Shown piece by piece: positions 57,205 through 64,000 of a DNA stretch of 64,000 bases. The position numbers and the translations under genes were made by a program. Source of the DNA: Sialis fuliginosa. Its lineage: Eukaryota > Arthropoda > Insecta > Megaloptera > Sialidae. The notes under the pieces are model-generated. The model ran no database searches. It was not told the origin of the DNA and saw nothing but the letters and a program-made list of their open reading frames with translations. The stretch lies in the NCBI GenBank assembly GCA_961205875.1, contig OY540822.1:3846501-3910500 (forward strand). The letters are read 5' to 3'. Every line of letters begins with the position of its first letter. The first letter of the stretch is position 1.

Positions 57205-58322
57205 TTGACCAAAAATTTTACTTTACTCACCTGTATACCGTTTTTCATATCTATAATCTATTTTAGTGCTTTTGTGTGTGTCTTCAAGAAGTTAAAAGAC
57301 CGAGTTTGTTTGTGGCGGATGACAGAAAGGCCGTACCGCACTACGTCCAAGGACCGCAAGGAGAGAGGACCACCAGCGAGTCGCAGAAACGACCAAAACA
57401 ACTCCAAGTTTGAGATGAACCAAAACCCTGGGTCCACCACCTTTGGAACGGGAGGATGGTGCTGGGCTGTCGACGCACACCGCAGATCCCTGGAGACGGG
57501 AAGTAGCTCTAGGAATAGTAGGTTTGGCAGTACGTCAAGACATCACAACAGAAGCAATGGATCGGATAGCTAGTAACCAAACAGCATCCGCAGGTTTATT
57601 CGAATCGCTTATTGAAAAAATTAAAAATCTTAAAATAAATGTCACACCCAGTATTTCGCCCCCATCAGGAGCGAATGAATTTACCAACATAACTAAATGC
57701 GATGGACTAGACCCTCGTAAATTATTAGATTTCATTGAAAAACTGGATGACACTCACTCTTTAAGTCAGATCCCAGAGACGCAATTCTATAGGCCCTTTA
57801 AAACGTTGGTTGACCCAACACCTCCAAGAAGACCATAATTGGACAATTATACGTAAATAAATTATAACACATTTTCTCACAAATTCAGATAGGGAGACCC
57901 TCATCGAGAGCTGTGTGACAAGGAAGCAGCGCGCGGGGGAGAGTCTCCCCGAGTACATATACGACGTGGAGGCGAAGGCGTTATCATTACATTATGAACG
58001 TCCAGAGAAGGCCCTGGTGGCTCAAACCTTTAACAACGTGTCGAAGGAGGCGTTTCAGGCAATGCGGTTCGTTTCTGAGCCGACCACCTTTAACCAATTT
58101 CGGGAGCTGGCACGACAGACGGCAGCGTACCAACGACGCTTTGGAGAGACTCTTCCGCCGCCGCCTCGAACACCAACAACATCAAGTCAGGTGAGACCAC
58201 GACAAATACCGTACTGTTCATATTGTCGCCGACAAGGCCATTTTATAGATTCTTGTTTTTTAAAAAGATCTGACGAGACGAAAGCTATGCCAAATGTAAA
58301 GATCAATATTGCAAAAAACTGA
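57205..58322 (+). pseudogene. gypsy gag, broken
   Basis: Overlapping frames cover an Arg-rich start (57205-57573) and then SANEFTNITKCDG-like and LDPRKLLDFIEKLDDTHSLSQIPE (57443-57838). After a break, GESLPEYIYDVEAKALSL, FNQFRELARQTAAYQRRF and a zinc knuckle YCSYCRRQGHFIDSC (57915-58322) follow. The capsid helices and a CCHC-type nucleocapsid knuckle are in the usual order for gypsy gag, which packages the element RNA. At least one frameshift near 57840 breaks it. Confidence 0.8.
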
Positions 58323-58336
58323 CTGCAGGAAACCTG

Positions 58337-59000
58337 GTGGCAGGCCATGTTTCCTTTATGAAACATAGGAACCCTGTTATTAATAAATTTTTACTTGAAC
58401 CAAAAGTTAAAGCAGTCTCTCTACCCTATGTGGAGGTTGCTTTGGAAAACATTTCCCTTTTGGCACTGCTTGACTCTGGTGCAACGCACTCTTTTATGGG
58501 GTTGAGTTTATTTAATAAGCATTTTAACGATCGCAAGGTTTTGCCTCATTTGGTGTCTGAATGTAGGGCGGCAAATGGGTCAACCTTGAAAATAACCGGA
58601 AATATAAGTTTAAAGATTAGATTAGGTCCTTTCACGTGGAAACAAAATTTTCTAATAGCAAAAGGTTAAGATGTAGCCGTAATCTTAGGAAATGATATGC
58701 TCCGAAAGAATCGGATAGTGTTAGATTTGGCGAACGAGCGCCTAACATTTAATTTTAACAAAAGGGTATCTATTCCTTTTTCTTCTAAATTTAACAATAA
58801 ACCTTCGACGAACGAAATTTCAGAAGTGGGCGAAACAGATTTTTATTTAACATCACGGCAAAGAAATCAGTTAGACAATATTCTTAAAGAATTTCGGGAA
58901 GTAGTTACCGATAAGATAGGGAAGACGACAGGCTATTCATATAGGATTCGTTTAAGTGATGATATACCGGTCCGACGCCCGCCCTTTCCTCTTAAAAATT
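58337..59000 (+). pseudogene. gypsy pol: protease and start of RT, then deleted
   Basis: A single frame from 58337 reads an aspartic protease (ALLDSGATHSFMG, catalytic DSG) and, after an in-frame TAA at 58667, VILGNDMLRKNRIVLDL. It then reads the entrance of RT (TDFYLTSRQRNQLDNILKEFREVVTDKIG...IRLSDDIPVRRPPFPL). At about 58997 it runs directly into LTR sequence. The polymerase active site and everything downstream are missing. Confidence 0.85.
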
Positions 59001-59847
59001 ATCTGATTAATATATTAAAGATAGTGTATTTCAATTTCATATTTGATAAATTTTATTTGATTAACATATCAAAGATAGAATATTTTGATTTCTTATTTGA
59101 TTACTTATTATAATTATAGAGTCTTGTATTTCACGTTTGTAAACATTCTAATTTATTATGGTTTTGATTTACAAGCATTGTCTGTGTTTAAATGAAAGAG
59201 TTTATCGTTTGTTCTTTTATATTACTCTGAATTTCAAATTTTATTTGTCAATAAATTCTTTAAGTTTTGTTTTTAAGAAACACTTGGTATCATTCATCAA
59301 CAACCTGGCCATTTCTTTAAACCTTTTAGTTTACAGTGAGTAAATACAGTTAACATCAATAAGCAGTAAGGAGTTTCGGCTACTTCTGAGTAATGTTCTG
59401 GTGACGCGGACATCCCTAGGAAATGAGGTCTACGATAGGCATGCTGACATTGCGTACACTCTGTTTGACAGTGATTGAAACGGTGGATTAAATATTTAAA
59501 GACAGTGATTAACCCTGTCCACACGTATTATCTTTTGTTTTATTTTATTTACATTATATTATTTGGGGAACGTTTCTCCTATTTACTTTTGTTTTGGTTG
59601 GCTCAGGCAAGGGCGCCAATCCCTTTACTATCTATTATTATTATTATCCTTCCTGGTAGCAGAGATCTGTGCCATGGTTTCAATCATTATTATTATTAGT
59701 CTATAAGGCTTATCGTAATCTTTAGATATTCACTCTTTTAAAGCGCGCTACGTAGGACGGTGGAGCAATAATTGTTTATTGGGCCGAACCCACCTGGAGA
59801 CGTAGTTTAAACCCACCGTGACACTGTGTCTGGGGTTTAATAACGCC
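58997..59847 (+). repeat. gypsy 3' LTR, 5'-truncated
   Basis: This aligns with 54457-55026 plus 56811-57098 with a few single-base differences (for example 'caacctggccatttc' versus 'caacccggccctttc'). It lacks the foldback insertion, so it gives the empty target site. The fusion to pol is at a short 'attatctgat' shared segment, suggesting a microhomology or recombination deletion. Confidence 0.85.
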
Positions 59848-59925
59848 GCACTCCTGGGCGTATGATGAGAATACAAAATAATTAATAATGAACCTTTTGA
59901 AATTAATTGGACCACATGGTGCAAT

Positions 59926-61389
59926 TAGGGTTTGCAATCCCGCAGACTTTTTTTTCCCGCGGGATTTTTGCGGGAAATCCTCAAATCCCGCGGGATCCCG
60001 CGGGATCCCGCGGGATCCCGCAGTTTTTCCAAAAATTTTATTATTCATACTTAAAGTTACTATTATTTAGTTAACATGACAATTGACATGAAAAATATTT
60101 TTATAGTGGTAACATATGATACGTAAACGTAACTCATACCGTATAGACCGATGTAAAATCCATAAAATATACCTGTAAATTGGAGGTTGTCTAATATGTT
60201 AGGTATAAGAACAAGATGCTTCTAACTACTTTTGTCTTTTTGTTCGATTATTCATTTCAATTTTTTTAACTCCTTCGTTGCGTATAAATTAGCCCTTGTT
60301 TCCCGCAGGCCTATGTTTTAGATTTGGATCAAAAGTTAATTGTCCCAAAATTTCAAACTCACAGATCAAACCTGTGGACGGCGCAAACCGAGTCTTTTTC
60401 CCATTTGATTAACATGGGAAAAATTAATTTTTTACCTCCGCGTGAATATCTCGTTGAAAACAATTTTTTTTGAAAATTTCTCAGGGGAATATTTTGTAGA
60501 GAATTAAGTGCTCAATTCATAAATCCAATAAATTTTAAGAAATGTTTGTTTAAAAATTATCATAAAAATTGGATTTTACTTTTTATGATAATGTTTAAAC
60601 GAACATATCTTTAAATATTCGATCTATGATTTGATCACTTGGGATCTTTTTTGTAAAAAATTTAATAATCTGCTATAAGAAATTAAAATAAATAAATTTT
60701 ACAACGAGATATTCACGCAGAAGTAAAAAAGTAATTTTTCCCATGTTAATCAAATGGGAAAATGACTCGGTTTGCGCCGTCCACAGGTTTGATCTATGAG
60801 TCTGAAATTTTGGAACAGTTAACTTTTGATCCAAAGCTAAAACATAGGCTAGCGGGACCGAAAAATAAAATAAAAAACACGCTAGTATATACGGTATGTC
60901 ACGTAAAACTAAACCACTAAATATCATTATTTACGGTTGTATTTTAGGGACAATACTGTTAAAAAAATATCGTGTACATCGAATTTTGTGTATTAAATTT
61001 TTGTGGTTAACTTTCATTTAATCTGCTATTCTTCTTCTAAATTTTTGTATTTTTTATGGTTTTTTTTTGTAATCTGGGGGCTGTTCGAGCTTCTTTCGTC
61101 ACCTGAGTCGCACTCAGTGTAACCACTTAACTAATCGTGAACAAGGGATATAATTTACTTCACTAGTTTCATATTCAGTCATCTCACCCTTAATTTTTTT
61201 TTTCAAAATTGTTACCTTTTTTATTCATATTTACACTTTACAAGTATTCAAAACGCATGCGACCTATAAATTCAATGTTCAAAAAATTCCGCGCGGATCC
61301 CGCACTTTCAGTGCGGGATCCGCAGATCTCCAAAACGTGCGGGATCCCGCGGGAATGCGGGATCCCGCATTGCGGGATTGCAAACCCTA
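59926..61389. mobile_element. hAT-like non-autonomous element with 8-bp target duplications
   Basis: The terminal inverted repeats are TAGGGTTTGCAATCCCGC and its inverse. Perfect 8-bp duplications GGTGCAAT flank it (59918-59925 and 61390-61397). Subterminal arrays of GCGGGATCCC/CCGCGGGATCCCGC-type repeats lie at both ends (about 59940-60015 and 61288-61378). A further palindrome lies in the middle. No transposase frame is present in its 1464 bp. Confidence 0.92.
60297..60868. repeat. Palindrome nested in the hAT-like element
   Basis: About 60310-60455 and 60700-60858 are reverse complements ('aacctgtggacggcgcaaac' against 'tttgcgccgtccacaggttt'), with a loop of about 245 bases. It is likely an independent inserted repeat. 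Confidence 0.75.
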
Positions 61390-61397
61390 GGTGCAAT

Positions 61398-62354
61398 GTA
61401 CTTGCATCGCCAAGGAGACAGGCAAGTGTAAACATATTGCAGCATTAATTCATTGCATCAACAATGATAGAAGAATTTCGAAATCGAGTGTTGAACAAGA
61501 GTGGGGCTTTCTTTCGATCAACCATTTAGCAAAAGAAAAATATTCAAAAGGTATAACAGTGCACGAGCTCTTCCCTCAAAAAACGCTGAAAAAAGCTCCA
61601 CCTCCAATTGACTTTACGATTGAACACTTTGCCTAGATTGAAAGCCCTATAAAAAAAACCGAAGATTGATTATATGAGTGAAGAAGAACGAATGTGTATT
61701 ATTATCCTGAACATTTTCCTTTTCGAACGAGAAATGGAAATATTGTTTCAGTGCACAAAATAAATCATTTTACATTTCCTAACTGCTGCTATTCATAGTA
61801 TAATGATAGTGAATATTGAAATCGTTGTGCCCTCAGAGATGACACAGTATTATAATAACTTTATAGAATTGAGTAACGATGATATTTTTAATTTATTACG
61901 CGACAGAGTGGTTCGAAATAAGACGAAACTCGCACTTCTGCTGAATCATTATTAGAGTAATTTTTTAATCCCAAAACTCGAAACACCGAAAGTTTGAATT
62001 ATGGAATTCAAAATGAACAAAAAGCTCGTGACCTTTATAAAAAAAATTATATAAAAAAATGGAAAACATGTAGCATGTCAAATACGGAATTTGAACAATA
62101 AGTTCTATTAAGCCACAGCCAAAAACCGTATAAATCAAATCTTATTTGATTTGGAAATGGAAGTATTGGCTCAAAACAGTCACCAAGTTACTTCTTCATC
62201 TCAATCAACCCCACAGCTCAAGTCACCCACCACCCCTATACAGGTTCATGTTAGTAATGAGAACATACAACAAGATTATATTCAGTTTCATCGTCAAGAA
62301 ACCCAAAATGTAGATACAAATACTGATCCTACTGATGTGTTTATTACCACTTAA
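61398..62354 (+). pseudogene. SWIM zinc-finger protein remnant
   Basis: Starting at the hAT target site the frame reads CTCIAKETGKCKHIAALIHCIN, WGFLSINHLAKEKYSKGITVHELFPQ and ends near 61636. The CxC...CKHxxA pattern is a SWIM zinc finger, usually DNA-binding and frequent in transposon-derived insect proteins. Later, in changing frames, come NIEIVVPSEMTQYYNNFIELSNDDIFNLLRDRV (about 61815-61915) and a Gln/Ser/Thr-rich tail (62151-62354). The upstream part is not seen beyond the hAT insertion. Host gene or domesticated transposon gene cannot be told apart. It is broken by several stops. Confidence 0.6.
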
Positions 62355-62678
62355 CTTATTAAATTTTTTTTAGTTTTTTTCAATTTTTTAATATTTGTAA
62401 ATACGATTACATTATTTTTAAAAGAAATCAGTTATTTTTACGACTACTTAAAATAAAAAACAAAACAAAAATTAAATAACAAATAAAATTAAAAAATAAA
62501 AATAAAAACATTACTCATTGTTAAATATCCTGTGTTTTTATTAACTAATAATTTTTTTTCCTTTTCAGCATAACAAAAACAAAAAGATTCACCACTGAAC
62601 AAATTGCTACAGCATTATACGTGTTCCTAAAAAATTTCACGGATAACGAAGTAATCGAAAAACTTCAACAGCTCCGAA
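62355..62678. other. AT-rich spacer
   Basis: Long runs of A/T with no gene. A short ITKTKRFTTEQIATALYVFLKNFTDNEVIEKLQQL reading at 62571-62672 could be decayed coding sequence. Confidence 0.3.
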
Positions 62679-63451
62679 GTTCATGATGAAAGGAACAAAT
62701 TCGTTTAAAATTCGAGTAATTATTTTGTGCAAAAACGCTCGGATACGTCGATTAGTATTTTTTGTTGCGGATTTTTTGACATAAGAAAATTGTATACAGG
62801 TTGATTCAAGAAGAACATATACAGTCATCATTAATTTTTTTAAATTGAACACCCTATATATTATGCCATTTGTACAACATACCATATCTCTAAAATCAGC
62901 GGTTTTCGGCATAATGACGTTTGAAAATTGACATTTTGAAATACACACAAGTCAAATAAAATGTTTAAATTGAACAAAAACACTTTGAACATTTTTTCAA
63001 AAGCCAACAAAAACAACCTGGTATTGCAAAAAAGGAAAAAAAAGAAATAAAAAAGTTCGATGTTTTTTTTTGCCATACCAGAATGTTTTTGTTGGCTTTC
63101 AAAAAAATGTTAAAGGTGTATTTTTTCAATTTACACATTTTATTTGACTTGTGTGTATTTCAAAATGTCAATTTTCAAACGTCATTATTCCGAACACCGC
63201 TGATTTTAGATATATGGTATGTTGTACAAAAAGTGATCAGAATACACCGTACAATTCAAAAATGGCATAATATATAGGGTGTTACATTTAAAAAAAATAA
63301 AGATGACTGTATATGTTCTTCTTGAGACACCCTGTATACAATTTTCTTATGTCAAAAAATCCGCAACTAAAAATACTATCGACGTGTCCGAGCGTTTTTG
63401 TACAAAATAATTACTTGAATTTTAAACGAATTTGTTCCTTTCATCATGAAC
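62679..63451. mobile_element. Palindromic repeat, family P
   Basis: The left arm begins GTTCATGATGAAAGGAACAA and the right arm ends with its inverse at 63451. Arms of about 370 bases are diverged but clearly complementary and meet near 63065. A single arm recurs at 23090-23280. There is no coding evidence; translations of both arms look alike because they are complementary copies. Confidence 0.8.
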
Positions 63452-64000
63452 GCACTGGATATCCAATATGGAAGGATGTAATTTATTTATTTTCCAAGCC
63501 GTTTACAAAGAAATATGTTAACGATAAGTATAAATGGAATTTTTGGTACCACTACAATAGAACCAAACTTGAAATGAAAGAACATATAATGTCTAAGACA
63601 AAATACATTAAATATGTCGGAAAAAGTTCAAAGTGGCAATAATTTAGATATAGTACGTCTGGTTCGTGGCAAATAAAGCCAAAACGCTGCACTTTTTGAT
63701 TGGGGTATGCCACTTTCTGGGTTCATACAATATAAGGTCAAAAGAAAGATTTTCAGATAGGGAGCTACTTTAAAATCCGTGTAGAACACCATTATATCGG
63801 CTATTAAAGATGGCCCCCACAGTTTTTATTAAATTGGCTGTATCTCAGCTCCTTATCATCTGAATTCAATTTTCTTTTGTTTATTTTAAAGTTCTTATTA
63901 AAAAAAATATTTTTTATCATTATTCATTTTTTTCTAAATCTTAAGGGTTCCCCACAATTTTCCGAAATCTGAAGATTTCACTTTTCTTATAAACTTAATT
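63452..64000. repeat. Partial copy of the repeat nested in foldback A
   Basis: From about 63655 the sequence follows 900-1260 ('ctttttgattgg...tatgcca', 'aaagatggcccccac', 'aaattggctgtatctca'), diverged. It runs off the window end, so it could be another foldback whose second arm lies outside. A short open stretch at 63313-63642 has no recognised domain. Confidence 0.65.

Larger units (their letters stand above)
53819..59847 (+). mobile_element. Internally deleted gypsy LTR retrotransposon carrying a nested foldback
   Basis: A direct repeat of about 850 bases is shared by 54457-55026 plus 56811-57098 and by about 58997-59847; these are the two LTRs. A tRNA-iMet-type primer site follows the left LTR. 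Gag, protease and only the first part of RT remain. Pol is then fused directly to mid-LTR sequence near 58997, so most of RT, RNase H, integrase and the 5' part of the 3' LTR are gone. LTR copies differ at few positions, so the element is fairly young. The left boundary (TGTTAGG at 53819) is a guess. Confidence 0.8.

Noticed and set aside
61391-61636. An intact host SWIM-domain gene
   Set aside because: The frame begins at a transposon target site, stops at 61636, and later blocks are in other frames.

Overview
This is an AT-rich animal nuclear sequence, most likely from an insect. I see no convincing host gene, rRNA or tRNA. Nearly everything recognisable is transposable-element DNA: piggyBac, pogo, Tc1/mariner, PIF/Harbinger, hAT, Helitron and Transib elements, gypsy LTR elements, insect-type LINEs, long foldback elements and a satellite array. 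This mix, the DUF4780-type LINE and the short GT-AG introns point to an arthropod. The species cannot be named from the sequence. No bacterial operons, phage genes or CRISPR arrays are present.

Layout. 1-5 kb: two long palindromic (foldback) elements and gene-poor DNA. 5.3-7.5 kb: a broken Harbinger transposase with an intron, a gypsy reverse-transcriptase fragment, and an inverted repeat with a hammerhead-ribozyme-like core. 7.7-14.2 kb: a decayed R1-like LINE split by a complete piggyBac element (8112-11256, intact 523-codon transposase) and by a second, decayed piggyBac. 14.6-22.6 kb: a decayed pogo-like gene, a foldback copy, a gag fragment and a nearly intact pogo element (19828-22554) with two in-frame stops. 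23-29 kb: a GATCT-rich terminal-inverted-repeat element and a DDE transposase gene broken by a Tc1-like element and another repeat. 30-36 kb: an unknown broken gene, then a Transib (RAG1-like) transposase remnant split by a LINE (31581-35422) that has exact target duplications but no reverse-transcriptase domain.

37-45 kb: a small inverted-repeat element, a piggyBac C-terminal fragment, a six-copy 378-bp tandem array and a TA-flanked foldback. 46.4-49.6 kb: Helitron helicase remnants split by a hAT MITE and a Tc1/mariner copy. 49.7-53.3 kb: another foldback and remnants of three other repeat-encoded proteins. 53.8-59.85 kb: an internally deleted gypsy element whose 5' LTR carries a 1784-bp foldback. 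59.9-64 kb: a hAT-like non-autonomous element inside a SWIM zinc-finger gene remnant, then a further palindrome.

Nesting gives a relative history. The LINE, Transib, Helitron, gypsy LTR and SWIM sequences are the older layer. The piggyBac, pogo, hAT, foldback and RT-less LINE insertions are younger, because their target-site duplications (TTAA, TA, 8 bp, 13 bp) are still exact and, in several cases, deleting the insert restores an open reading frame. The only plausibly functional protein gene in the window is the piggyBac transposase at 8929-10500.
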